The translations under genes were made by a program, and so were the position numbers. This document shows, in pieces, positions 52,576-63,937 of a stretch of 64,000 nt of DNA. The stretch is from Scheffersomyces stipitis CBS 6054. Taxonomy: Eukaryota > Ascomycota > Pichiomycetes > Serinales > Debaryomycetaceae. The stretch covers positions 124,001-188,000 of the forward strand of contig NC_009047.1 in the NCBI RefSeq assembly GCF_000209165.1, in the 5' to 3' direction. How positions within the stretch are numbered: position 1 is the first letter of the stretch; the number at the start of each line of letters is the position of its first letter. The notes under the pieces were generated by a model. The model searched no databases, had not been told where the DNA came from, and saw only the letters and a list, made by a program, of their open reading frames with translations.

Positions 52576-53074
52576 GTGCTTGCACAAGCAAAAATTTTTT
52601 CAGACTGATGAGAAGGGTTACCCGGCGCCTGCAGCCAGAACCAAGAGGAAATTTTTGGCTGCAACCCTATTGACTGCTAGATATGAACAGAAAGTCGAAA
52701 TATGGAAATATAAAATTGCCGAAGTCACCGAGTAAAAGAAATTCTAAATTATAGATATGATAGAATGATATGGAAGAACTCTGTGTTGGCAGAGGAAAAA
52801 AATTGTAAATTATCAAGATTTGCAGAACTTGATCGCCATTTGGAGAACAAGAACTTACAAATTTATAATAGAGATGGTTATCGTAGATTCCGTTCTATCT
52901 TAGCCTATTTAATCTTAATTTTACCATCTCTATCAAACATTCACAACACTTGAATTATATAATTAAATACCATTGTTTTTCCATTCTCTTATAGCTGATT
53001 ACTTTAGATGCTAATTAATGAAATTGCTGAAACTTCTTGCAGTTAGCGGTGTTCTCGTGAACATTAAGAGAGTC

Positions 53075-56000
53075 CTAGCCAGTTTCATTAATTGTAGGTT
53101 GATTAGAGCCAAAGCTCAAGCTTCGACGTATACTGAAGTTGTTGACATCGAGCTTTCCTGATACAGGGCCATAGTTGGTACTGACAGTTCTGTTGCGCAA
53201 GGTACTGGCTCTTCTGGCAGCAGCAGAAGTTGGAGGAGCAGTTGGAACCACACTGTACTTTCTTTCTCTGAAAACCACACCAACCTCTTTGATGTTCTTT
53301 TGATGTTCGGGCTGAACTTGTACGAACCAGTCGAGATTCTCGTCGTATTCGTACATTCTATAATCTGTTCCATAAGGCTTCAGCTCAAGACAGTACAATG
53401 TGTGCAAAGGCACATCCAACTCACCAATCGCAGACTTTTCCAAATTTAAGAAGTAGGCTAGCAAGATTCTCAACACCACGCGATGAGCAATGATGAGTAA
53501 ATGATCAGTAGTACGTTCAATTTCGGTAATAAGCGGACGCAATCTCGTCAAAACGTCCAAGTACGACTCTCCTCCAACACCAGGATATCTATAGGATAAC
53601 TTATCGTGGATTCTGGCATCAAACTCCTTAGGGTACCTACGCTGGATCTCGTCGTAAGTCATACCTTCAAACTTACCACCACCCAACTCGTTCAACATTC
53701 TCATCTGCTTGACAGAGAACACTTGCTCGTTGAAATAAGCTCCTGTTTCTACGGCACGGAAAAGCATCGACGTCCATACACAGAAGTTCGGCTCAGTAGG
53801 AATGTTGTCTAGAGAAGCCACATCATCTTCGCTGAAAAGAGTATTATACTTCAACTCCAACCTGGTGGAGAATCTTTCCAACTGGAGCTCCCTGAACTTC
53901 TTTCTCTGTTCCACCATAAACTTGGCTAAAGCCTTGGAGAACTTCTGGCCACGCTTAGTCAACTTGGAATCACCACCAATTCTGCCTCTCAAGTTATCAA
54001 TACTCTCACCATGTCTGGTGATCCAGATTTGACGTTCACAGAGGTTGAAGTTCAAGAGAAAGTAGATTGTCTGCGAAGCCAAGAAGCCCTTGATGTTGTA
54101 ACTGACTACCTTTTTGCCCACGTCAATCATCTTGACATATTGAAACTGTGGAATCTTTTCTTCTTCTTCATCAATAGTCTCATATGCCTTTTCGTAGTTG
54201 TGTAATCTACCAACAAAGTCCTTAAGGGCTACCTCAGGGTCCATGTCTCTGTAGTCTGGGCCCAGCAACTTCAATCTGATATTGCTTTCTATGATTGCAG
54301 GGTCACTACAAATACTTTCTAGATACAACACCTTTAACTCACCATTGGTCCGTTCATTGATTCTCTTAAGAACATGCAAACGACGACTTTTGGTGGAGTT
54401 TGTGGCATCAAATATACCAACTGAACCGGGCCCATCGACAATGTAGTCCAATAAGTTGTCTAAAGTGTCCATAGCCCACTTCTCTCTGAGAGCGTTGGAA
54501 GACTTGTTGTCTGGACTAAAGAAGTCTGCATTGTGCTGCGAAGGGGAAGATGGCTGGTTTGTTGGAGTAACTGCATCAGGCAATGGCTTCTTCTCTGGAC
54601 CGGCATTGTTCTTATCCTTTCTTCGCGTGTTTCCTACATTGAAAACTCGGCAATCATGTTGCAACCAGTTCAAGTATCTGGTAAGTTTGTTAGTGATGTA
54701 ACTCTTACCACGAGCTGGAAGCCCCACCATGACAATCACGAGCTTAGAGCCTATATCTACGGAGGCAATCTTTCCATCTGGTGAAGTCTTTGAAGAAGTC
54801 TGGCCAGGAATGTTCAAAGTGTATGTCTTTCTGGCACTTGGAGGAGGTTTGGTGAGTAACAACGACTTGAGCTTCTCTATTGACGGAGTCTTTTCGAATT
54901 GCTCCTGGAGCTCTAAAGGTAGATCCTGTAGTAAATTGGATCTAAGTTCCTCGTTCAACAGGATCTTTTTCGACAACGGAGCCATGCCTGCCATGGGTGA
55001 GGGTGTACCACTCTGTTCAGATTTGGATACAGAAGCAGGTACTGGTGGTTCTGGAAGAGCCTCGATGCCTACAGTTGAAGTCATGGGACTGATAGACTCG
55101 GAACGAATAAGTATGTTACTCTTGGCTAAACTCACGGCCGGCTTGAGAGTATTAGATTCTAGATTCTTCAGTTTGTTCGAATCTTCTTCTGGGTCTTTTA
55201 ATTTTTCTAAATCTACATTAGGGTTCATATCTGCCAAGTTGAGATCGGAGATATTTCTCGTTCTGGATATCGATGGAGGTTTCATTTCATCAGTGTCTTT
55301 ATTCTTTGATGACTTCTGGATGTTTTTGAGCTCTTCCTTAACCTTTTTCATGGGATCCTCGTGAGATTCATCTTCATCTTCATCATCACTGGATTGTTCA
55401 CGTGTTTCTGGCGACGCCATACTGGAAACGATAGGCGTGTCTGTTAACGGACGTTTGTTGAACTCGGGTAAGTTGACATTGGACGAATCTCTGCTTTCGA
55501 GAAGTTGAGAGTCCAAGGATTTGGAAACTCCCATTCTCTCGCCAGCGTAGGGATATGAAGAAAGCTTTCTCAAGGCGTAGTTTTTCTTGAAGTTAGAGCT
55601 GGAAGTTACGGGAGTGAGGCTGCTATTGCTGACAGAGGGCGATATGGTGTTTGGAGAGGGCGTGACAGACATTAGGAAATGGGCTGGATGCGGACCAGGA
55701 TTCGCACTAGGGTTGGGATGAGATGAGTTGGTGATATTTGCGGGATTGTGAGTATCTTCATCATCGTCGTCATCGTCTTCCAGATCGCTCGAGTTTCGTG
55801 AGGAGGCCCCGGAAGAGGAAGCCGAGGATGTGAATACTTGGCTCGAGTTGGTGTGGGCGAACTTGGAAAACGACACCTTCTTGTTGATGGAGCGAGCATG
55901 TTGAAGAACTCCGTTCGAGATGGAGTTTGACTTTTTGCGGAAGTGATGTCTCGGATGTAATTTTGCGGTCATGATTCCCTTTGGTGACGTTTGGACGTTG

Positions 56001-56137
56001 CTGTCGGTATTGGTGTTGTTGTCGGCATTAGTGTTGGCCTTGCTGGTGGTTTGTGTGAGCTGAGGACTTGTGGCTGGCGATTCTTCTGCAGACGACAAGT
56101 CCGCCGAGGAGGGGAACGACTCGTGGGAAGAGGACAT
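53075..56137 (-). CDS. PFK26: 6-phosphofructo-2-kinase / fructose-2,6-bisphosphatase with long N-terminal extension
   Basis: 1020 residues. About 460 residues of Ser/Asn-rich disorder with many SP/TP and RxxS sites precede the kinase domain (Walker A GLPARGKS at ~472-479; FDATNST at ~576-582). A poorly conserved insert of about 40 residues follows the Walker A region (~507-548). The bisphosphatase domain starts TRHGES with His709 and retains Glu824 (GKFEGMTY) and His885 (IIAHRVV), the residues that carry out catalysis in bifunctional enzymes. In S. cerevisiae Pfk26 the His is replaced by Ser and the enzyme is kinase-only, so this protein is predicted bifunctional. It sets the level of fructose-2,6-bisphosphate, the activator of glycolysis. 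The long N-terminus fits Pfk26 rather than Fbp26. Confidence 0.9.
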   Translation of the reverse strand: MSSSHESFPSSADLSSAEESPATSPQLTQTTSKANTNADNNTNTDSNVQTSPKGIMTAKLHPRHHFRKKSNSISNGVLQHARSINKKVSFSKFAHTNSSQVFTSSASSSGASSRNSSDLEDDDDDDEDTHNPANITNSSHPNPSANPGPHPAHFLMSVTPSPNTISPSVSNSSLTPVTSSSNFKKNYALRKLSSYPYAGERMGVSKSLDSQLLESRDSSNVNLPEFNKRPLTDTPIVSSMASPETREQSSDDEDEDESHEDPMKKVKEELKNIQKSSKNKDTDEMKPPSISRTRNISDLNLADMNPNVDLEKLKDPEEDSNKLKNLESNTLKPAVSLAKSNILIRSESISPMTSTVGIEALPEPPVPASVSKSEQSGTPSPMAGMAPLSKKILLNEELRSNLLQDLPLELQEQFEKTPSIEKLKSLLLTKPPPSARKTYTLNIPGQTSSKTSPDGKIASVDIGSKLVIVMVGLPARGKSYITNKLTRYLNWLQHDCRVFNVGNTRRKDKNNAGPEKKPLPDAVTPTNQPSSPSQHNADFFSPDNKSSNALREKWAMDTLDNLLDYIVDGPGSVGIFDATNSTKSRRLHVLKRINERTNGELKVLYLESICSDPAIIESNIRLKLLGPDYRDMDPEVALKDFVGRLHNYEKAYETIDEEEEKIPQFQYVKMIDVGKKVVSYNIKGFLASQTIYFLLNFNLCERQIWITRHGESIDNLRGRIGGDSKLTKRGQKFSKALAKFMVEQRKKFRELQLERFSTRLELKYNTLFSEDDVASLDNIPTEPNFCVWTSMLFRAVETGAYFNEQVFSVKQMRMLNELGGGKFEGMTYDEIQRRYPKEFDARIHDKLSYRYPGVGGESYLDVLTRLRPLITEIERTTDHLLIIAHRVVLRILLAYFLNLEKSAIGELDVPLHTLYCLELKPYGTDYRMYEYDENLDWFVQVQPEHQKNIKEVGVVFRERKYSVVPTAPPTSAAARRASTLRNRTVSTNYGPVSGKLDVNNFSIRRSLSFGSNQPTINETG

Positions 56138-56601
56138 GTAAGGGTGTGATTTTTGGTTGATAGTGGTAGAAACAACGAGATATGTGGAATTAGCGGTAAA
56201 AAGATGTAAATTAGTGTGTTGGTCGTGGAGGTTGGCTTTTCTTTTTATCTTCGTATTTGGGTTGATCTGGGAAACGAGTGCGAACGGTCAATTGGTTCAC
56301 CAGAAGAATCAAACAGAGGTGTGGATATGAAAGACAAACAAGAGAGTCGACACAATCGTACGGTAGGAAAAAGCTGAAGAACAGCAGGAGTAATGAGACC
56401 AATAACAAGCACGGAATAAAAAAGACAGCCAGAGAAAATAAGGATCATAATGCAACCTCTGCTTAAAGGCTATTCGCAGACGTTATATTATGAGAATATT
56501 ATTGTTCCTAACGATAAGGGAAATTGGGCGGGTTGTGTACAGTATAGAATAGAGAGAAGAACAGCCAAGAATGGTACGAGGAGAGATGGGAGATGAATGG
56601 C

Positions 56602-56630
56602 AGAGAAGGAGAAGGAGAAGGAGAAGGAGA
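56602..56630 (+). repeat. GAGAAG microsatellite
   Basis: About four to five head-to-tail gagaag units, imperfect at the edges. Confidence 0.85.
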
Positions 56631-58816
56631 ATTGAAGAGGTAGAATCGCAGAAGCGTGCTACCCACCACGGCCATTCCACTCTAGCAGAATTGTACAATT
56701 CTCGGAGTTGTATGATTACCAGTGCTGGAGCTCCCGTCCATTGCTCTTTTGAGCTTTGGCAAGGAAGCCGCATCGCCTGAGAAGCGCATAGTTTTCCTCT
56801 ATTCTAGCGAGAGAATGTCTGAAGAATGGAGGAGTGTACTTGGCTCTCGTGCTACCATTATAGTCTAATGGCTACAGGGAATCAGAGCATTCTACGAGCC
56901 TCTCAAGTCACGCTACCCGGCATTGTCTCCGCTGTCTACTGATCTACGATTGGCTTATTGTGTCTTCGTTCTTGCTATCGCTCTCACCGCTCTCGCTCGC
57001 AATTGTCTCTCCGCCGCAGCGTGATGGAGTGATAGACTTCAAGACCTGTATGGCTGAGGAGGGGACAGACAAGTTATGGTGTAATATTTCTGTTCACAGT
57101 CTGTTACTAAGTATAGGCTGGAGTCGAGCAGCGAGATGAGCTGTCGATTTATGTGAAAATACCAGATCTGAATGTCTGGGTGCCGAACACATGGCCATAC
57201 AGTTTGTATATAGAGAATGGACGGGACGATCCACAGTGAGAGTAGCTGAGCACGTTGAACACTAGAAATGAATTATAGAGTGTAGAGTAAAGCCAAGCAC
57301 TTGATAGAGTTGGCTTATCTTAGAAGAGGCTGGAAAGGAAGACAAAGTCAAAAAGACGAAGTAAGAAAGACAAAAGCGAAGGAGACAAAGAGGAAAAGAC
57401 ACAATCGCAAGCCGTGGAGAATTTTCTGAGTCTTGAATGAGCTCATTTTGGCACTCCATAATATGGTTACTAACGGATTAATCATGAGGTGAAGTTTAGA
57501 CACAGACAATTTCTGGCATTCCAATGATGTAATTGGAGAATAGACGAAGTCTTCAACTCAGATGCACCCATCGTGACATCATAGACATTTCTGTGTGAGA
57601 TTTCTAGCTCTTTTTGTAGTCTCAGTTGTCACGAATCTCTGGTCCCCCTCTCGTCAAAACTGGTTCACAGTGAGATGGCCAGAGGATGCTGGCTTCTGGT
57701 AGTCTTCTATTTTCTCTTTGTCTCTCAACTGGAGATTCCGACTCGGGACTGGATCCGGTTCTGGCAATAATCTCGGATCCAAGGAGGGGAACGCTGATAC
57801 AGGCACAATTGGTTGATGGTTCCCCACCGGCCAAGGGTTCGTTCGAGAGCCGAACAGGAACTATTTCTAACATCACAATGGGCCATCAGTGAGGAGAAAG
57901 TTCAGTTCTCCACAGACCATAATGTATTCATTGTTTGGGAGAGTAATCTCAGTCTGTTAGTAGAAAAAGAGAATCATTTTATGCTGGCTAAGAGCTAGTG
58001 GTGGTGTATTGTAGATTTCCATTGTGGTGGTCGTTTGGTGACTTTCTTCATTTTCAAAATGCCTTTCTACGTAAAAATCTTCCTACGTAAAGATCTCTCT
58101 ACTCGCCAGAACCTGGCCATTTCACCGATATCGCATAGTGTCTTGTCTGGACTTGGCGATCCCATCTTGGTCTTTCGCTCTCTTAGACTCGTCATTACGC
58201 CAACCAGTAGCCATAGTTCAGGGTTCAATACTCCGACCGGTTGCAAATGGCACCAGGCTTCATAATGTCATCGCTTTTTTAGTATAGCTGCTACATTGTA
58301 ATTCTTGCATTGGCACTTCTCCAAGACAATGAACAATATTATACAAGTGGAATTTGCACCTGAGCCACTCCTATTCATTATTATCTCTACTCGTCTTTAC
58401 TGTACCTCCACCAAATAGGGGTGTACTCCTCGCGATATTAATCTCACCAAATGGTCTAGATTCACGGGAAACCTTCACTTTCCTGCCATTCAACCCACCA
58501 CTTCCTCTTTGCCATCGACATTGGGTCATCATCTCGTAATACTATACTGTTCCGCTAGTTTCTACGGCCAGCTGCTTGACTTAGCATCTGTAAGTAATTT
58601 ATCGGACTGCACCGATGCTCTCAAGAAGATCGGAGCTCATACAGGAAAGCATCTCCACACTTGGCTCCAGAGATTGCCATCCAGCGTCCACCCCACAGCG
58701 AAATGGAACTACAAGAGAAACTCCAGCCAATCAGAACGCCACCCGTAGTGTTCAGCTGCAATTGACTTTTGGCTATTGTCTATTGTCATCAACTTTCTGA
58801 CTACGGTAGTTATGTG

Positions 58817-58826
58817 GTCACGTGAC
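58817..58826. promoter_or_regulatory. GTCACGTGAC palindrome (Cbf1-type E-box)
   Basis: A perfect 10-bp palindrome with the TCACGTGA core, about 1.8 kb before the zinc-finger gene. Confidence 0.5.
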
Positions 58827-59896
58827 GCGCCCAATCGGGGATAGCCCTAGCTGAAACTGGCTGGTGGAGAAGAGCTCTGGACAGCCAGACCACAGCATAA
58901 TTATGCCGACGAGAGTGAGGTTACAAAGAGGAGTTGTCTACTCAATTGCTCGGCCAAGTTCTCGGCAAAAAATAATATGGGGACAGTGAAAAGTATGGAG
59001 AACCACTTGGTACCATTACCCAGAGTAGAAGTGCTAACACAAGATTGCGCAAATGGGGATAGACCTTCAAGTGGCGACAGCATTGTTGTAGCGAGACGAT
59101 TAATAAGCACCAGAGGTAGAGTTGGCGGCAGAAATCATGCTACCTAGCGAGGTTTCAGCGGAATTACTTTGCGTTGATCGTCAGGGCCAGTCTGTGCCTT
59201 GGAGCTTTGGGTGGGCCCAGTTAGCGAGAGAGATAGGCAGATTTTGGGCCAAGAAGAGGTAGAGTGAAGCGAGCAAAGAATAGAGATGGGCGCAGATATG
59301 TAGATCCAGATCGTGGAGCAATCGGTGTGTAGTGTGCCATATAGAGTAGTGAGACACCGTTTCTCTAGCTCAGTGTTTGTAGAGAAAGAGAGAAAGACAG
59401 AAAGACAGAAAAGAGAAGAGAGATAGTGTAGATAGTGTAGATATCTGTGGATTGCTCTTGATCTGCCGTGTGAAATTCTGGTCGCAGCATGAAATTCCAG
59501 CCCACCACGAGACGAGAGTTCTCGGCAATATTGAAGTGCTGAAACTTCGAGGTCGGACATTATGGGCATGTTGACCAGTGGGAAGAGCTACAAAGTGACA
59601 CCGGTGCCGTGATGCTGTGAGTCCATGTGCAACTGGCAGCTGGTGGTGGCAGCTGGTGGTAGCAGCTGGTGTGGGGAGATGTCGTTGTGTGATGGTTTAT
59701 TCTTTATACCGTTATTCACCAGGCTGGCGGGCACATGGTGGTGCGTTCTACTGCGACTGGTCCGATTCTACACCGGCCGAGCCAATGGGGCTCTGGAACA
59801 ACAGCCTGATCTTGGTAATTGAGCGTAATTGAGCGTAATTGAACAGTTGGTAGTCGTAGTGGAAGAAGGCGTGGCGATGGTTTCCGCAATGGCAGT

Positions 59897-59941
59897 GTAG
59901 CAGTTGTAGCAGATGTAGCAGATGTAGCAGATGTAGCGGTG
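59897..59941 (+). repeat. 9-bp tandem repeat gtagcagat
   Basis: Five head-to-tail units: gtagcagtt, three of gtagcagat, and gtagcggtg. Confidence 0.85.
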
Positions 59942-60653
59942 CTGGTGCGACGGGCCGTACAGAAACCACGAGTGGCTCTCGTTAAGATTACACCATTGCC
60001 GTGGCTACGGTGCAGCGAAGCTTCAGTAGGACTTTAGTTCACCACTCCAAGATTACACAGCTACAACGACAGCTCTTCAAGTCTGTGTTTCGCTGGAGCA
60101 TTCTACGCTATCAGTCTCTATAAGCCTACGGCAGCTCCACAGTAGGAGATCTCTCTCTATCTCGTAAACGTAGATCACCATGGCTCCATGATATCATCCG
60201 CAGTGTGGGAGGAGTGTGTGTGGGCCCAATTTCTTATCAATTTAACTTCTCGCTATTGCTGGTTCCACTGTGGGAAAGTTCCTATTCTTTCTCATTTGCT
60301 TACTCAGTTTCTTGATTTTGAGCATTGGTTTTCGTCGGCTTTGCTTTGGCACTGTGTTCCTGTGATTCAACGTCAAGCTTTTTCAATTTCACCCAGCGTA
60401 CTCAAATCGGATTTCTCGCTGTCTTTTTTTTATAGAGCTATTCTCCGACTTTTGTAATCTACCATTACGAACCTTTTTTTTCACTTCCAGTCGTCTATAT
60501 TCTCTTTCTATTTATAATCCACTCCGCCATTTTCGACTACATCGCTAACATTGCCATACCATCCGGACGATATTTGCTAGACAACAAGACCCGACCAATA
60601 GCTACACTTCGAATCCCATATATTCTCATAGCCCGTTATACATATAGTCTACC

Positions 60654-63227
60654 ATGTCCCTGGACTACCCTCCTGTCTTTGACAACCCCGCCTCCAGCAG
60701 CTCGTACTTGGGCTCGCAGTTCTTCAACTTCGAAGGCTCCTACAACCAGGCAGACCTCATGGGCCTTCCCCAGAATAGCACCAGCGGCGAGAACGTAGCA
60801 GTAGCAGCTGTATCGGCCGTCCAATCGTCGCCCGTAGATGAGAACTCATCGACTATTAATATCAACACGATTAACAACATCAACGCCAACGGCAACGCCA
60901 ATGCGTCTTCTACTGGTAATGCGGCCAATAACGCTAACAACACCATTGACCCGCTCTTTGACTACCTGGCTTCCTTTGCCGGACTCGGAAATAACAATAC
61001 CATAGCCTCGGGAAACAGTAACATCTCGCCCATCACAGTGATTCCCGAACTGCTCCACATCAACGACGAGATCTTCTTCAACAACAACTACCAGTTCACC
61101 AACGGAGCAGTCGGTTCCGGCACCGGCCTGACCGCTCAGTATGATACCCACAATGACGACATGGCTAGCAACATGTCCTCTACAAACTCATTGAACAACT
61201 ACTTCCAGAGACTGAACCAGATGAGCGCACCAGGCTATTCACCACAACTCTTACAATCCAAAGCAGCCGGTGGCAGCAACCAGAAGTTGCACCAGCAGTT
61301 CCAGCAACAGCAGCAGCATCTTCTCCAGCAGCAGCAGCACCAGATCCAGCACCAGATTCTACTGACACAACTGTATCCGTTGTTGAATAGTAACTATACT
61401 ACTTCCAATAACAATAACATCAATAATGTCAGCAGCAGTAACAATCATATCAACAGTAATAGTAATACTACTAATACTAATTCTACCAATAGTAATAGTA
61501 ATACCACCAATACTGCCGGTAAACCGTCTTCTTCACTGCTGTCGTTCTCTTCCTCTTCTTCTAACTCGATGGTGCCTTCCGCTGCTGCCACCACTCCAAC
61601 AATCTCGGAAACCAGTGTCTTTACAGCTACGACTCCTTCTATACATGCGGCAAATGCTGCACAGTTTCTGGCGCAAGTCGTAACGCCGCAGTATACCATC
61701 AATCGCCAGTTGAGACACAACTCTACATCAGTCCCGGTCGACCAATTGACGCTGCTCTCGCTCAAGTCGCTTTCGACACCTACCTCAGCTACAGGTTTAG
61801 GCTTGGGGTTGCAATCCCTTCCACAAAATCAGCAGCTTCAGCAACAGCCGCAGTCTGCCAGAAAATCACCTTCTCCAGACTATTACTACACTTCCAACGT
61901 ATCACCGGTAATAGACGAGACGCCGGAAGAAAGAACCATCAACCCCCGTCAACTCTTCACTTCCAGCAGTAAGATCCCCACGTCTATGTCGTCGCCAACA
62001 CTATCGACATTATTCTCAAGCTACACTAACAACAACAATGGTAACAGTAGTATTAGTAACAATAATAGCAACAGTAGTAACAACAATACTAGTAATAATG
62101 CTGTCAGTATGAATGGCATTAGTGCTACGCTCAGTTCCCAAAAAGTACCTCCTCAGAATCGTTTGTTTTCCCTGAATATCCCAAACTTGGCCAACCTGGC
62201 CACATCCAACGTCGCGAACTCCAACGGCACCCCATTGGCAACTAATAGACTGGACTTGCAGTTGGACTTCAAGATGAACGACGAATGCTACAACGCCATC
62301 ACGTACTGGCTCAACAACACTCTTTCGTCTACTGCACGTGACGACTTGAGCAACGTTGACATGAACAACTTGGACGATGTTGCTGCCAAAATTATGGTGA
62401 ACCCCACGGGAATTATCAAGGGTAACATCCAGAACTTCTCCAAGAACCGGTCGCACTCGTACTCTGCGACATCCAACAACGGTATGTATCGTCGTAGGAA
62501 TTCTGTCCAGTCGCCCACCGTTTTGGAATCGTTCCCCCAGCTGCTGAGTCTGGACATCCAGATGCAGAAATTGCAGCAGTCGCAGCAAATTACGCAACAG
62601 ATGATCGACACCTATTCTGCTGGCCAGAAGAAGAAGAGGAGAAAGTCAAGTGTCAGCTACGATAGCACCATAAACGTAAACGTAGGCACTATGAACTCTG
62701 TAAACAACACCGTCTTGAGACTGTCTCCTACTCAGGGATCACCTAACATTTCACCCACTACTTCTAACGTTCTTTTTGCTCCAGGTAGTTCTGTCAAGTT
62801 GGAAAGCGTTCCGGATTTGGAGCCTCGTCGAGCCAGAAAGAGCTCTCCGGCCAAAGAAAACTCTGATAGTCCTACGGCTGCAGCAGGAACATCGCCAGAA
62901 AAGTCGAAAGCAGTAGCTGCAGGTGTTCCTATGACTCCGAATAATAACGGAGCATTCTCATGTACCGAATGTGACAAGCAGTTCAAGCGGTCGGAGCATC
63001 TTAAGAGACACATCCGGTCGGTGCATTCCAATATTCGTCCGTTCCACTGCAAATACTGCGAGAAGAAGTTCTCAAGATCGGACAACTTGGCCCAGCACTT
63101 GAAGACGCATTACCGGGTCGATTCTGAGGGGAACACCAATATCATCTACGGCAACCCGAATAACCATTCGCGGACAAACAGTTCGGGTGCTCCTGCAGTA
63201 GTAGCCAACCAAGGCAAGAAAAAGTAA
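60654..63227 (+). CDS. C2H2 zinc-finger transcription factor of the Msn2/Msn4/Mnl1 type
   Basis: 857 residues. Two adjacent C2H2 fingers lie near the C-terminus, about residues 768-823: [18 protein letters not shown] then [18 protein letters not shown], with linker [10 protein letters not shown]. The recognition residues RSEHLKR and RSDNLAQ are those of Msn2/Msn4, which bind the stress response element AGGGG. The rest is low complexity with runs of Asn and Ser and Gln repeats ([14 protein letters not shown]), and a basic KKKRRKSS patch near 660. Upstream 4.5 kb without genes suits a complex-regulated factor. In CTG yeasts the family has two members (MSN4, MNL1); I cannot tell which one this is, so no symbol is given. 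Confidence 0.88.
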   Translation: MSLDYPPVFDNPASSSSYLGSQFFNFEGSYNQADLMGLPQNSTSGENVAVAAVSAVQSSPVDENSSTININTINNINANGNANASSTGNAANNANNTIDPLFDYLASFAGLGNNNTIASGNSNISPITVIPELLHINDEIFFNNNYQFTNGAVGSGTGLTAQYDTHNDDMASNMSSTNSLNNYFQRLNQMSAPGYSPQLLQSKAAGGSNQKLHQQFQQQQQHLLQQQQHQIQHQILLTQLYPLLNSNYTTSNNNNINNVSSSNNHINSNSNTTNTNSTNSNSNTTNTAGKPSSSLLSFSSSSSNSMVPSAAATTPTISETSVFTATTPSIHAANAAQFLAQVVTPQYTINRQLRHNSTSVPVDQLTLLSLKSLSTPTSATGLGLGLQSLPQNQQLQQQPQSARKSPSPDYYYTSNVSPVIDETPEERTINPRQLFTSSSKIPTSMSSPTLSTLFSSYTNNNNGNSSISNNNSNSSNNNTSNNAVSMNGISATLSSQKVPPQNRLFSLNIPNLANLATSNVANSNGTPLATNRLDLQLDFKMNDECYNAITYWLNNTLSSTARDDLSNVDMNNLDDVAAKIMVNPTGIIKGNIQNFSKNRSHSYSATSNNGMYRRRNSVQSPTVLESFPQLLSLDIQMQKLQQSQQITQQMIDTYSAGQKKKRRKSSVSYDSTINVNVGTMNSVNNTVLRLSPTQGSPNISPTTSNVLFAPGSSVKLESVPDLEPRRARKSSPAKENSDSPTAAAGTSPEKSKAVAAGVPMTPNNNGAFSCTECDKQFKRSEHLKRHIRSVHSNIRPFHCKYCEKKFSRSDNLAQHLKTHYRVDSEGNTNIIYGNPNNHSRTNSSGAPAVVANQGKKK

Positions 63228-63937
63228 GGGTGAAAGAAAGAAGAAGTAAGAAACAAGAAGTAGCAGACGTAGAGAAGACGTAATGCGCGAAGGAAGTAGT
63301 AACATGGCGTGCTGAGGCTGGCTCTCTTTGCTGTATGAATTAAAGGTCTTTCGTTCTGACATAACTTTGTCTTTGTCTCGATTATAGGGCACTATTTTTA
63401 TAAATAAGGATTGACATTATGATACTTGTAGAAGCGGTAGAATAGTAATTAGTGAGGGCTGATGGTATATGTGTTTTCCATGTTCTAAATCATTCACTTT
63501 GGTTCCCTGGCACTTTTAGCATTCAACCATGAAATACGCTTGGATCAGAAGCAGAGAAGGTTTTCTTGACGTGCAGTGCTGTATGCACTACGATATGAAA
63601 CGAGCCAGAGATGAGAAATTCAGGCGAACAGAATGAATCCTATGGAAGTTGGGAAATGCTGGCCATACCTGTTTTGAGATTAAATGAGTATGGCTATGAC
63701 AACCTTGGAACGAATCAATAGTTTCATTTGCGTTCATTTCTTTTCAATTTTACTATCTGAATGTCTTTACAGCTCTACCTCTCTGTCTCCAGAGCTTCTC
63801 TACCGCAAGGTACTGTATCTACAAGTCCCATTCTATCACGTGATTCAATCTCACCAATTCGCAAGTTTTCATTGGCACAACCATTTCATACGATTCAACG
63901 CTATTCTCTCCGGTTCAGCATATCACCATACAACAAA
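63228..63937. promoter_or_regulatory. Intergenic region with TCACGTGA before the edge gene
   Basis: 710 bp. TCACGTGA lies at 63836-63843, 95 bp before the ATG at 63938. No gene is seen in the remainder. Confidence 0.55.

Larger units (their letters stand above)
51656..53074. other. Intergenic region with a hidden small gene candidate
   Basis: 1.4 kb between ZWF1 and the PFK26-type gene 3' end. It contains a minus-strand candidate gene at 52095-52449 with TATA box (separate entries). The rest appears non-coding and AT-rich. Confidence 0.6.
56138..60653. other. Long divergent region between PFK26-type and MSN-type genes
   Basis: 4.5 kb between divergent starts with no convincing gene. It has a GAGAAG microsatellite (56602-56630), a 9-bp repeat (59897-59941), GTCACGTGAC (58817-58826), and several TAGCGAG motifs (56805, 59089, 59145, 59222, and CTCGCTA 60249). 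Many short frames lack protein character. It is probably the extended regulatory region of the zinc-finger gene and PFK26. Confidence 0.55.

Noticed and set aside
57060..58421. Four AGGGG/CCCCT stress elements upstream of the Msn-type gene (57060, 57645, 57785, 58417)
   Set aside because: The 5-bp core is expected about this often by chance in 4.5 kb, so no enrichment can be claimed.
59144..59569. 141-codon minus-strand frame
   Set aside because: Built largely on simple purine/pyrimidine tracts; repetitive YLHYLHYL and Ser/Leu runs, no motif.
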